Of a DNA stretch of 64,000 nucleotides, positions 25,014 through 34,948 are shown one piece after another (position 1 is the stretch's first letter; the number at the start of each line of letters is the position of its first letter). Source of the DNA: DSVZ01 sp964568145 (lineage in GTDB: Bacteria; Verrucomicrobiota; Verrucomicrobiia; Limisphaerales; J093); contig CAZMOZ010000014.1 in the NCBI GenBank assembly GCA_964568145.1, positions 1-64,000 of the forward strand, written 5' to 3'. The notes under the pieces are model-generated. The model saw nothing but the letters and a program-made list of their open reading frames with translations, made no database searches and was not told where the DNA came from. A program made the position numbers and the translations under genes.

Positions 25014-26486
25014 GTGAACGCAGCGCCCCCCTCAACTCCCGGGCCGCCCCCCGCCGGTCCCGTGCGGGAGGTGGACTGGCAGGACTTCCGCGACCACCTG
25101 GCCACGGCCGACAAGGAAGGCCGGCGGATGTGGATTTACGCCAAGCAGCCGCGCGGCCGTTATTACACCGCCCGCAAAGGGGTCAGCTACGTCCTGCTGG
25201 CGCTCATGTTCGCCGGGCCGTTCGTCCAGATCGGCGGCAACCCGCTCTTCCTGATGAACGTCGTCGAGCGCAAGTTCTCGATCCTCGGCCAGGTCTTCTG
25301 GCCGCAAGACGGCTTCGTGCTCGCGCTCAGTTTGCTGCTGTTCCTGACCGGCATCGCGGTGTTCACCGCCGCCTTTGGCCGGCTGTGGTGCGGCTGGACC
25401 TGCCCGCAGACCGTGCTCATGGAAATGGTCTTCCGCCGCCTCGAGTACTGGATCGAAGGCGACGTGGGCGAGCAACGCGCGCTGGCCCACGCGCCCTGGA
25501 CCGCCCGCAAGCTCGCGAAGAAGGTCTTCAAGCACGCGCTGTTCTTCGGCCTCTCGTTCGTCATAGGCAACACGCTCCTGGCCTACATCATCGGCATCGA
25601 GGCGCTGGTCCGGATCGTCACGGACAACCCGCTGAACCACCTCGCCGGCCTGGGCTTCATGCTGCTGTTCACGCTGGTGTTCTACCTGATCTTCGCCCGG
25701 TTCCGGGAGCAGGCCTGCACGTTCATCTGCCCGTACGGCCGGTTCCAATCCACGCTCATTGACGAAAACACCATCGTCGTCGCTTACGACCGCCAGCGCG
25801 GCGAACAACGCGCGCACCTCCATCGCGGCGAGTCCTTCACCGCCCGCGCCGCGCGGGGCGCCGGTGACTGCATTGACTGCCGCCAGTGTGTGGCCGTCTG
25901 CCCCACCGGCATAGACATCCGCAACGGCACCCAGATGGAATGCGTGCACTGCACCGCCTGCGTGGACGCCTGCGACGAGATCATGGACAAGGTGGGCCGG
26001 CCGCGCGGGCTGATCCGCTACGCCTCGCTCAACGGCATCGAAAAGGGCGAGCGCCTGCGCGTGACCCCGCGCATCCTGGGCTACTGCGCCGTGCTGCTGA
26101 TGCTGGGCGCGGTGCTGGCGGCGGTGCTGCTCACCCGCTCCGAGGTGGACGCCACGCTGCTGCGCGCGCCCGGGGCGTTGTTCCAGAAGACGCCCGACGG
26201 CCGCATCAGCAACCTCTACATCCTGAAACTGGTGAACAAGACCAACCGCGACCTGCCGGTCGAACTCCGCCTGGAACAGCCGGCGGGCAAACTCACCGTC
26301 GCGGGCGGGAATCCCACCGTGCCCGCCGGCAGGCTCGTGCAAACCTCGGTGATCCTGGAAGTCGCCCCGGACGCCACCCGCGCCGGCCCGCTCGACGTGG
26401 TGGTGAGCCTGCACGCCGGCGACCGCCCGCTCGGCCGGGTGAAGACCGGTTTCACCGGCCCCCGCAATGACCTCGCCCCGCGCTGA
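25014..26486 (+). CDS. ccoG: CcoG/RdxA/FixG polyferredoxin, cbb3 accessory protein
   Basis: A 490-residue inner-membrane iron-sulfur protein thought to reduce Cu(II) for cbb3 assembly. The GTG at 25014 is selected because the residues before it in the same frame are unlike the family and overlap ccoP. Conserved blocks are WIYAKQPRGRYYTARKGVSY, FGRLWCGWTCPQTVLMEMVFRR, FICPYGRFQSTL, and the two 4Fe-4S clusters CIDCRQCVAVCP and CVHCTACVDACDEIMDK. It ends in an Ig-like extracytoplasmic domain. The end overlaps fixH by 20 bases. About 75 non-coding bases separate it from ccoP. Confidence 0.95.
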   Translation: MNAAPPSTPGPPPAGPVREVDWQDFRDHLATADKEGRRMWIYAKQPRGRYYTARKGVSYVLLALMFAGPFVQIGGNPLFLMNVVERKFSILGQVFWPQDGFVLALSLLLFLTGIAVFTAAFGRLWCGWTCPQTVLMEMVFRRLEYWIEGDVGEQRALAHAPWTARKLAKKVFKHALFFGLSFVIGNTLLAYIIGIEALVRIVTDNPLNHLAGLGFMLLFTLVFYLIFARFREQACTFICPYGRFQSTLIDENTIVVAYDRQRGEQRAHLHRGESFTARAARGAGDCIDCRQCVAVCPTGIDIRNGTQMECVHCTACVDACDEIMDKVGRPRGLIRYASLNGIEKGERLRVTPRILGYCAVLLMLGAVLAAVLLTRSEVDATLLRAPGALFQKTPDGRISNLYILKLVNKTNRDLPVELRLEQPAGKLTVAGGNPTVPAGRLVQTSVILEVAPDATRAGPLDVVVSLHAGDRPLGRVKTGFTGPRNDLAPR

Positions 26487-26979
26487 AGCTTCCTCGCCGC
26501 CCCCGGCCCGCCCGTCCGCCCGGAACCCCTGGCCGTACGGCGTCATGGCGGCGTTCGCGCTGTTCATCGCCGGCACCGCCGGCCTGATTGTCCTGGCCGC
26601 CCTCAACAGCCCGGACCTGGTCACGCCGGATTATTACGAGCAGGAACTCCGCCACCAGCAGACGATGGACAGCCGCGCGCGCGCGGCGGCGCTCGTCGGC
26701 GAAAGCGCCGTGAGCTACGACGCCCAGACGCGCCGGCTCTCGCTGGCCTTGCCGCCCCACCACGCGCGACTCCGGCCGACCGGCACCATTCAACTCTACC
26801 GTCCGGCCGCGGCGGAAGACGACCGGCGGATCGAGCTGGCCCTCGACCCGGATGGCCGCCAGGAACTGGACGCCCGCGCCCTCGCGCCCGGGCCCTGGCG
26901 CGTGCGCGTGCAATGGACGCACGCCGGCCAGCACTACTCGCTGGAACGCCGGCTGGTCATCCCGCCGCCCGGCCGGTGA
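26467..26979 (+). CDS. ccoH: FixH/CcoH family cbb3 assembly protein
   Basis: A 170-residue protein with one transmembrane helix (GVMAAFALFIAGTAGLIVLA, residues ~25-45), then the FixH signature LVTPDYYEQELRHQQTMD and a small beta-rich periplasmic domain (GTIQLYRPAAAEDDRR, PGPWRVRVQWTHAGQHY). FixH/CcoH associates with the assembling cbb3 complex. It starts inside the 3' end of ccoG and closes the operon. Length is normal. Confidence 0.92.
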   Translation: MTSPRAEASSPPPARPSARNPWPYGVMAAFALFIAGTAGLIVLAALNSPDLVTPDYYEQELRHQQTMDSRARAAALVGESAVSYDAQTRRLSLALPPHHARLRPTGTIQLYRPAAAEDDRRIELALDPDGRQELDARALAPGPWRVRVQWTHAGQHYSLERRLVIPPPGR

Positions 26980-27003
26980 CCGCACGCGGTCGCCGCTCCG
27001 GCT

Positions 27004-27134
27004 AGGTCGCCTCTCGCCGAGAGGCGACGCTTGCCGACTTTTCAGCCAGGGGAGGGTCCACGTCCTCGCGGACCCTGGAAAGGGCTCGCCGGAAAGCAAA
27101 GGGCTCCGGCCCCCTCAGCGAGGGGCCGGCTACC
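27004..27134 (-). repeat. Dispersed double-hairpin repeat, copy 3 (inverted, expanded)
   Basis: GGTCGCCTCTCGCCGAGAGG (27005-27024, continuing CGAC) and CCGGCCCCCTCAGCGAGGGG (27107-27126, continuing CCGGCTACC) are the two hairpins in the reverse order and orientation of copy 1, separated by about 80 bp instead of a few bases. It lies between the convergent ccoH and GH16 genes. Confidence 0.7.
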
Positions 27135-27197
27135 GGGGCGTGGTCACCACGGTCCTTGGGCTCCCCCTCAAACATCTCCGCCCCGCGTCCGCCCGCC

Positions 27198-28235
27198 TCA
27201 CGGCTCTCCGGCCAGCAGCAACCGGACAAAACCCGGGCTGAGCGGACGCACGAATCGCCCATCCCGCAATTCGCCGGACGCGAGACTGGCCTGCCAGACG
27301 CGTCCAAGCCGGGCCGTGCGCTGGAACCGGGCCTGCGGTAACAGCGCCGGCCAGCGGGCCTCCACGCGGTCCGGCTGGCGTTCCAGCCGCAAGGCGGGCG
27401 TGGGCGCGTTCGTGGCCGCGTACACCCGCACGTAGTCCACCAGGAGCCGTTGCGGAAAAACCGTGTTGGCGTCCGGGCTGCCCGGCCAGTTCCCGCCCAC
27501 GGCCACGTTCAGCAGGAGGAAATGCGGGCGGTCGAACACCCAGGTCTTGCCGGCGGGCAGTTGCGCGGGGGTGAGGGAGAAGTACGCCTGGTTGTCGAAC
27601 AGCCACCGGATGCGCTCCGGCTCCCACTCGATGGCTTACAGGTGGAAATCGTCCGCCAGCGCGCGCCCGGCCAACTCGAACTTCCCGCCGATGCCGCCCG
27701 CGCCCGAGTAGCCGGGGCCATGCACGGTGCCGTGAACGATGGACGGTTCGCGGCCGATGGTCTCCATGATGTCTATCTCGCCGCAGGCCGGCCAGCCCGC
27801 CGAGTCAATTTCGTTGCCGAGCATCCAGAACGCCGGCCAGAGGCCCTGCCCGCGCGGCAACCGCATCCGCGCCTCGATCCGGCCGTAGGTCCACGACGCC
27901 TTGCCCTTGGTCTTGAGCCGCGCGGAGGTGTAGTCGCGCGGGCGGCTGTCGCGGCCGGTGAAGCGCTCCTTCCGCGCCTCGATCACCAGATGGCCGGCTT
28001 CGACCCGCGAGTTCACCCGGCGGTCGGTGTAAGTCTGCAACTCGTTGTTGCCCCAGCCGCCGCCGCCCAGGTCGTACACCCACCTGGCCGGATCGGGCGC
28101 GCTGCCGTCGGCTTGATCGAATTCGTCCGCCCACACCAGCCGCCAGGCGGGCAAATTGGCTTCGCTGGCGTTGCCGCGGACGCCAGACGGCGTGGCCAGG
28201 ACAGCCAGGACCAGAAGGAGGTGACGTGTCATCAT
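27198..28235 (-). pseudogene. GH16 beta-glucanase/laminarinase interrupted by an in-frame TAA
   Basis: A secreted glycoside hydrolase family 16 enzyme broken by one stop codon. The ATG at 28235 starts a signal peptide (MMTRHLLLVLAVLATPSGVRG). The frame then reads WRLVWADEFDQADGS, WVYDLGGGGWGNNELQTYT and the catalytic GEIDIMETIG near residue 151, with both catalytic Glu residues and the Asp present. After ALADDFHL the codon at 27638-27636 is TAA, where the family has Tyr; the same frame resumes at once with AIEWEPERIRWLFDNQ and FLLLNVAVGGNWPGS through to 27198. A single base change would restore Tyr. The truncated 199-residue product lacks the last strands of the fold. A sequencing error is possible. 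Confidence 0.9.
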
Positions 28236-28342
28236 GGCCGGAGTTTTCGCCTGAGCGGTCGGCCAGGCAAGGCCGCAGCGGCTTCGCTTTCAGGAAAACC
28301 ATCGTCTCAGCCGCGCCGGGAAAGGAGGATGCGCCGGGGCCC

Positions 28343-30070
<1,728 letters not shown>

Positions 30071-30131
30071 GACGATTCGAGTCTGCGGCACCCGGCGGGA
30101 AAGTCACGACCAGAGCCGGCGCGGCGCATGG

Positions 30132-31091
30132 TCAGCGCGTCGGAACCTCCGGCGGCAACACCCACGCCCGGGGATGATGGGTGAAGCCCACGCGTGGGTA
30201 GTAGTCCACGGCCTTGGGCGCCGCGAGCAGGATGATCTGCGCGCGCCCGCCGGCCTGTTGCGTGCGCCGGATGAGCTCCCGGCCGATGCCTTGCCGCTGA
30301 TGACTGGGCCGGACCGCCAGATCGGACAGGTAAGTGCAATAGCTGAAGTCGCTCAGGCTGCGCGCCAGTCCGACCAGCCGGTCGCCGTCCCAGGCGGACA
30401 CGACCAAGTTGGCGTGCGCGAGCATGGCGGCCATCCGGGCGCGGTCGTCCACCGGCCGGCGTTCACCCAGCGTGGACGCCCGGTAAAGCTCGATCACAGC
30501 GTCGAGGTCCAAGTCGTTGCCGAGGCGGTAGGTGATCATGCGTGGACCTTGCGTCATTCGTTCTCCACGCCGCGCGCGGATCCAGTCCTCGAGCGCCGGC
30601 CGGTCCAGCAGGTCGCCGGAGATGCTGAGCATCGCGCGGATGTCGCGCAGATGCTTCTCGGACCTGCCGTCGCGGGAGAACTCGAGCTTGCTGACGATGA
30701 CGTATTCCGGCGGCGCGAGGCGGACTAGCTGGCCGCCGATCGCGTATTGGCGGACGTTGCGAAACGCCCAGGCCTGGAACTCATCGCGCCGCGGGAGGTA
30801 AAAGTCCGCCTTCAATCCCGAGGCGTCGTGAATGATGTTGAACTGACCGCCGCGTTCCCGCGCCAGTTCGGCCGCGATGACCTCGGCCGGCGGAACGTAG
30901 AAATCGGAATCAGGGTAAGCCTCGCCCAGCCGGGCGATGTCAGCCGGGCGCAGAAACACGACCAGGGCAATGTCGTGCGTCACGCGGGGTTCGCCGTACA
31001 ACATGGACGCAACGCCGCCGGTCACCAGATAGCGAAACTCCAGCCGGTTCAGGGGGTGCACGAACAGCTCGATCAGGTCAGGTTCGGGCAT
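30132..31091 (-). CDS. Nucleotidyltransferase-like protein fused to GNAT acetyltransferase
   Basis: A 319-residue two-domain protein. Residues 1-~175 are a nucleotidyltransferase-fold domain of the AbiEii/MNT-like kind (FRYLVTGGVASMLYGEPRVTHDIALVV). The GG motif is present, but the usual second metal-binding Asp of D-x-D is Ala (HDIALV, codon GCC). Residues ~185-319 are a GNAT N-acetyltransferase (MITYRLGNDLDLDAVIELYR ... LAVRPSHQRQGIGRELIRRT, the acetyl-CoA pyrophosphate loop). The fusion is in frame with no break; internal ATGs at 30557 and 30539 could also make a free GNAT. It overlaps the small upstream gene by 14 bases. The function of either part is unknown; a toxin-antitoxin role is inference. 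Confidence 0.8.
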   Translation of the reverse strand: MPEPDLIELFVHPLNRLEFRYLVTGGVASMLYGEPRVTHDIALVVFLRPADIARLGEAYPDSDFYVPPAEVIAAELARERGGQFNIIHDASGLKADFYLPRRDEFQAWAFRNVRQYAIGGQLVRLAPPEYVIVSKLEFSRDGRSEKHLRDIRAMLSISGDLLDRPALEDWIRARRGERMTQGPRMITYRLGNDLDLDAVIELYRASTLGERRPVDDRARMAAMLAHANLVVSAWDGDRLVGLARSLSDFSYCTYLSDLAVRPSHQRQGIGRELIRRTQQAGGRAQIILLAAPKAVDYYPRVGFTHHPRAWVLPPEVPTR

Positions 31092-31281
31092 TCTGGAAGA
31101 TGCGGCGCACTTCGTTTTCCACCCGCTCCGCCGCCCAGTCCGGATGCTGGCTTCGCAGGAAGGCCGCCTTGTGCCGCCGGCAGGTCCAGTACAGGTGATG
31201 GGCCGCCCGCCAGCGCTGCTCCGGCGTCATCCGCCGCAGGACGGCGACCTGCTCGGCACCCGGCTGTTCGTTCGTCAGCAC
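31078..31281 (-). CDS. Small helical partner of the nucleotidyltransferase gene
   Basis: A 67-residue hypothetical protein (from GTG at 31281; an internal ATG at 31230 would give 50 residues). The conserved-looking core is MTPEQRWRAAHHLYWTCRRH ... SQHPDWAAERVENEVRRIF, predicted helical and basic. Similar short genes precede nucleotidyltransferase-fold genes in other bacteria, and this one overlaps the next gene by 14 bases, so the two are probably translated together. It follows alaS by about 20 bases. Function unknown; antitoxin-like or adaptor roles are possible. Confidence 0.65.
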   Translation of the reverse strand: MLTNEQPGAEQVAVLRRMTPEQRWRAAHHLYWTCRRHKAAFLRSQHPDWAAERVENEVRRIFQNART

Positions 31282-31304
31282 CGGCGCACTGTGGGATGAA
31301 ACCG

Positions 31305-34300
31305 TCAGCCAATCAAGGTCGCCGCCTTCGCCAGCGCCTCGTCGAGCCGGGCCACGTCCCGGCCGCCGCCACGGGCGTTGTCCGGCCGGCCGCCGCCCTT
31401 GCCGCCGACGATCGGGGCGATCTGCTGGATGAGTTTCCCGGCCTGCACCCTGTTGGTGAACTCGGGCGGAACGCTGGCCACCAGCGCCACCGCGCCGTTC
31501 ACCGCGCCGCCCAGCACGATCACGCCCTGGAACTGGCCCTTCAGGTCGTTGACGATGCCCTGGAGCGTGTCGCCCTCGGCGTCGAGCCGCTCGATCAAGG
31601 CGGGCACGCCGCGGATGTTCACGGCCCGGGCGAGCAGTGCCCGGGCCTGCGCGGCGGCCTGCGCCTGCTGCAACGCCTTGAGCTGCTTCTCGAGTCCGCG
31701 CTGATGGGCCAGCAGGTTCTCGACCTTCTTGTCGAGGTCGGGCAGGGGAGTGGCCAGGCGGCCGGCGACGGTCTTGAGCATGGCCAGCTCCTCGCCGGCG
31801 CGACGCCAGGCCTCGAGTCCGGCAATGGCCTCGATGCGTCGCACACCCGCGGCGATGGCCGTCTCGGACACGATGCGGAACAGGCCGATCTCGCCCGTGG
31901 CGCGCGTGTGCGTGCCGCCGCACAGTTCCATCGAGTAGCCGTCCAGCGCGGTGGGCTGGCCGCCAATCTGGACCACGCGCACCCAATCCCCGTACTTGTC
32001 GCCGAAGAACTGCATGATGTCGTGGCGGTCCTTGATGTGGGCGTATTTCACCTCCGCCCAGGACACCGCGGCGTTCTCGAGGATGCGCTCGTTGACCAGC
32101 CTTTCCACATCCGCGACCTGTTGCAGGGTCAGCGGCGCGTGATTGAAGTCGAAGGTCAGCTTCTCCGGACCGACGTAAGACCCTTTCTGGGTGGCGTCCC
32201 GGCTGATGACCTCGTGCAACGCCCAGTGGAGCAGGTGCGTGACGGTGTGATGCCGCTGGATGGCGAGGCGGCGGGGCTTGTCAACGACCAGTCGCGCTGG
32301 TTCTCCTCGAACATCCACCGGGTAGGGAAATGAACTTCCTGGCATCACTTGGTCACCGAGATCGACCAAAAGATAGAATGCTGATCCGCGCTTAACGGTG
32401 TTCAGCACACGAATAGGTTTCTGAGACCCACTGCGATAAAGGTAGCCGGTGTCGCCAACTTGACCGCCCATTTCCGCATACATCGGCGAGACATCCACAA
32501 CTGCGTAGTGCTTGGCGCCAGCTCCAGTAGAAGAGCCTCCGACGGTCTCAAACACGACAAGACGGCAGTCGGCTTCCAAGGTGTCATAACCAACGAACTT
32601 TGTTTCCACATCGACGGGATCCTCGAGCTGGATAATCTGCCTCTTTTGGGCGGCGCGCGCGCGGGCCTTTTGTTCGTCCATCAACGTGTCGAAACGAGCG
32701 ACATCCACGGTCAGGCCCCGTTCGCGGGCCATGAGCTCGGTGAGGTCAAGCGGAAAGCCGTAGGTGTCGTAGAGCTTAAAGGCGAACTCGCCGGGGATTT
32801 GGGGAGCGCTGGCTTGGGGATCGCGCCCGCCCCGGGCGCTGTTTCCCGCGCCCTCGCGGGAAACCTCGGCCGAAGCCGTGGCAGGGGCGAGCTCCGGCGT
32901 CCAGAGCCAAGGATAGTTCTCAGTCGGAGAAACGGCGCCGTTATCCCAAGGGTTGCGGCAGATATAATGGAACTTCTCCGCCAGGTCGGCATCGCCTCGG
33001 ATCAGCCGGTCGAAGCACTCTTCTTCCCAAACAGGTTCGCCTCTCCTGCCAGCGGCCTTGTTAATGCGATGCGCGCTGACGGATTTGATCGCGCCGATGA
33101 TTTCCGCAACTGACCAGAAGATCGGATTCCCCTGTTCGTCCTGTTCCCTGATCTGCGGTTCAAGAAGCAGGTGGACGTGATCCGGCATCACGCAAGCTGC
33201 GAAGAGCTGGCACTGCCGATGGGCGTGCGCGTGGAGAATGCTCGCCAGCACGAGGTCGCGTTCCGCCGGCGTAAGCTGTCGGTGCCGGCGGGTGGGGAAG
33301 GTGACCATGTACTTAGCCCACGGGCGTTCGAAATGGGGGAGATGGCGCTTGGAGTAGCGGGCACGCGCAGTGCCGTCGGCGGGGGTGCCGACGGCTGCGC
33401 CCGAGGCGGGCGCGATCCCCAAGCCTTGAGCCGCCACGCCACGCGAAGCCGGCACCGCCGGGGTCCCCAGCAGGCGCGAAACTTCCTCGTTGAACAACTC
33501 AATCCCCCGATCCAGCGTCTTGTTGAAAGCCTCCTCCTCGACGCGGATGACCTCCTCGACGTGCTTCTGCTTGGCGCGGATTTCGGGGAAGACTTCGCCC
33601 ATCGTGTCCGCGAGCACGGCGACGAGCTTGTAGAAGAACGGTTCGTGGAAGCCCAGCGCCCGGCCGTAGCGGACCGCCCGGCGGAGGATGCGCCGCAGAA
33701 CGTAGTTGCGATCCGTATTGCCCGGCTGGATGCCGTCCGCGATCGCGAACGACAGCGTGCGGATGTGGTCGGCAATGACCCGGAAGGCGATGTCAATCGA
33801 GACCTGTTCATTGTTCGTGGTTCGTGGTTCGCTGCCGGGCAGGGTCGAGCCGTAGCGTTTGCCGCTCAGTTGCTCCAGCTTGTCAAACAGCGGCCGGAAG
33901 ATGTCCGTCTCGTAGTTCGACACCACCCGGCTGAAATCGGCGAAGTTCCGCGTGCATTGCATGATCCCGGCCACGCGCTCGAAGCCCATGCCGGTGTCCA
34001 CGTGCCGGGCGGGAAGCGGCGAGAAGGTGCCGTCCGGGTTGGCGTTGTACTTGATGAAGACCAAGTTCCAGATCTCGATGCACTGCGCGCTGCCGGCGTT
34101 CACCAACTCGCCGCGGGTGTCGCCGGCGGGCGTGAGGTCCACGTGCAATTCCGAGCACGGCCCGCACGGGCCGGTGTCGCCCATCATCCAGAAGTTGTCT
34201 TTCTTGCCGCCGGTGCGGATGTGAACTTGGGGATCGAGCCCCGCCGCGCGGAACAGGCGCGCCCAATGGTCGTAAGCCTCCTGGTCGAACTCCGCCGGGT

Positions 34301-34739
34301 CGCCCTTCGCCTTGTCCGGCTGATAGACCGTGGCGTATAGGCGGTTTTTCGGGAACTTCCAGACCTCGGTCACCAGTTCCCACGCCCACTCGATGGCCTC
34401 CTTTTTGAAGTAGTCGCCGAAGGACCAGTTGCCGAGCATCTCGAAGAACGTGTGGTGGTACGTGTCCAGCCCGACATCCTCGAGGTCGTTGTGCTTGCCG
34501 CCGGCGCGGATGCACTTCTGGGTGTCGGCGGCGCGGGTGTCCAGGCCGGGGAGGGCGCCGGCCCACTGGCTCACGTCGGGCGCCTTCTGGCCGAGGAAGA
34601 TCGGCACGAACTGGTTCATGCCGGCGTTGGTGAAGAGCAGGTTGGGCGCGTCGGGCTGGAGCGAACTCGACGGCACGATGGTGTGTTGCCGGGACTTGAA
34701 GAAGTCCAGGAACGACTGGCGGATTTCGCGACTGGTCAT
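31305..34739 (-). CDS. alaS: Alanyl-tRNA synthetase with in-frame transposase insertion
   Basis: Charges tRNA-Ala with alanine. The ATG at 34739 (MTSREIRQSFLDFFKSRQHT) opens an uninterrupted 1144-residue frame, about 220 residues longer than usual. Residues 1-~422 are the catalytic core (LLFTNAGMNQFVPIFLGQ, MGDTGPCGPCSELHVD, RRILRRAVRYGR). Between LFNEEVSRLL and IPGEFAFKLYDTYGFPLDLT, residues ~423-646 (bases ~33470-32799) are a REP-associated tyrosine transposase. The host sequence then continues through the editing domain (HHTVTHLLH, CGGTHTRATGEIG) and DHHA1 domain. A second oddity is a short insert-like SEPRTTNNEQ (bases ~33808-33838). Bases ~32330-32640 are visibly AT-richer than the rest. 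Whether the enzyme works with the insertion is unknown. Confidence 0.95.
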   Translation of the reverse strand: MTSREIRQSFLDFFKSRQHTIVPSSSLQPDAPNLLFTNAGMNQFVPIFLGQKAPDVSQWAGALPGLDTRAADTQKCIRAGGKHNDLEDVGLDTYHHTFFEMLGNWSFGDYFKKEAIEWAWELVTEVWKFPKNRLYATVYQPDKAKGDPAEFDQEAYDHWARLFRAAGLDPQVHIRTGGKKDNFWMMGDTGPCGPCSELHVDLTPAGDTRGELVNAGSAQCIEIWNLVFIKYNANPDGTFSPLPARHVDTGMGFERVAGIMQCTRNFADFSRVVSNYETDIFRPLFDKLEQLSGKRYGSTLPGSEPRTTNNEQVSIDIAFRVIADHIRTLSFAIADGIQPGNTDRNYVLRRILRRAVRYGRALGFHEPFFYKLVAVLADTMGEVFPEIRAKQKHVEEVIRVEEEAFNKTLDRGIELFNEEVSRLLGTPAVPASRGVAAQGLGIAPASGAAVGTPADGTARARYSKRHLPHFERPWAKYMVTFPTRRHRQLTPAERDLVLASILHAHAHRQCQLFAACVMPDHVHLLLEPQIREQDEQGNPIFWSVAEIIGAIKSVSAHRINKAAGRRGEPVWEEECFDRLIRGDADLAEKFHYICRNPWDNGAVSPTENYPWLWTPELAPATASAEVSREGAGNSARGGRDPQASAPQIPGEFAFKLYDTYGFPLDLTELMARERGLTVDVARFDTLMDEQKARARAAQKRQIIQLEDPVDVETKFVGYDTLEADCRLVVFETVGGSSTGAGAKHYAVVDVSPMYAEMGGQVGDTGYLYRSGSQKPIRVLNTVKRGSAFYLLVDLGDQVMPGSSFPYPVDVRGEPARLVVDKPRRLAIQRHHTVTHLLHWALHEVISRDATQKGSYVGPEKLTFDFNHAPLTLQQVADVERLVNERILENAAVSWAEVKYAHIKDRHDIMQFFGDKYGDWVRVVQIGGQPTALDGYSMELCGGTHTRATGEIGLFRIVSETAIAAGVRRIEAIAGLEAWRRAGEELAMLKTVAGRLATPLPDLDKKVENLLAHQRGLEKQLKALQQAQAAAQARALLARAVNIRGVPALIERLDAEGDTLQGIVNDLKGQFQGVIVLGGAVNGAVALVASVPPEFTNRVQAGKLIQQIAPIVGGKGGGRPDNARGGGRDVARLDEALAKAATLIG
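32811..32838 (+). repeat. Left inverted repeat flanking the RAYT
   Basis: Starts GGCTTGGGGATCGCGCCCGC and ends CCCGGGCG. It is the reverse complement, with one mismatch, of 33398-33425. An adjacent perfect hairpin GTTTCCCGC/GCGGGAAAC lies at 32841-32849 and 32856-32864. Confidence 0.9.
33398..33425 (-). repeat. Right inverted repeat flanking the RAYT
   Basis: Starts CGCCCGAGGCGGGCGCGATC and ends CCCAAGCC, pairing with 32811-32838 (27 of 28 bases). A perfect hairpin GCCGTCGGC/GCCGACGGC lies just outside the transposase core at 33372-33380 and 33387-33395. Both repeats are translated as part of alaS. Confidence 0.9.
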
Positions 34740-34948
34740 CGGTGAATCATCACGGCGTTGTCCCGCGCGGGCGGCCCGGCGGGTGGCGCCCGGCCGGCAA
34801 CGGTTCAATACCGGACGCGGAGGATAGGCACAAAGACGCTGCCAAGGCGAGGGAAAGTCCGCGCCGACGCCAGGCCGGGAAGCGTCCCGGATTCCCGGGG
34901 CGCGCTTTCGGGATTTTCGTTCGCCGCGTTCCGGCCTAGGCTGCGCGC

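Larger units (their letters stand above)
32799..33470 (-). mobile_element. RAYT (Y1/TnpA_REP transposase) inserted in frame in alaS
   Basis: Transposase domain of the Y1_Tnp/REP-associated tyrosine transposase family, on the same strand and in the same frame as alaS. Signatures: LPHFERPWAKYMVTF at the start of the domain, the HUH metal motif in MPDHVHLLLEP (codons at 33179-33171, His-Val-His), EIIGAIKSVSAHRINK, VWEEECFDRLIRG, and the candidate catalytic Tyr in KFHYICRNPWDNG. No stop or frameshift is seen, so the domain looks intact. An internal ATG at 33308 exists but lies inside the usual domain start. It is bounded by 28-bp inverted repeats and hairpins, as in REP-RAYT units. Confidence 0.93.

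Noticed and set aside
27636..27638. Two separate functional genes from the GH16 region
   Set aside because: The downstream part lacks a start, signal peptide or complete fold, and the frame is continuous with the upstream part.
32799..33470. Intein in alaS
   Set aside because: No splicing motifs (N-terminal Cys/Ser block A, block B, C-terminal His-Asn) border the insertion, and the content is a Y1 transposase.
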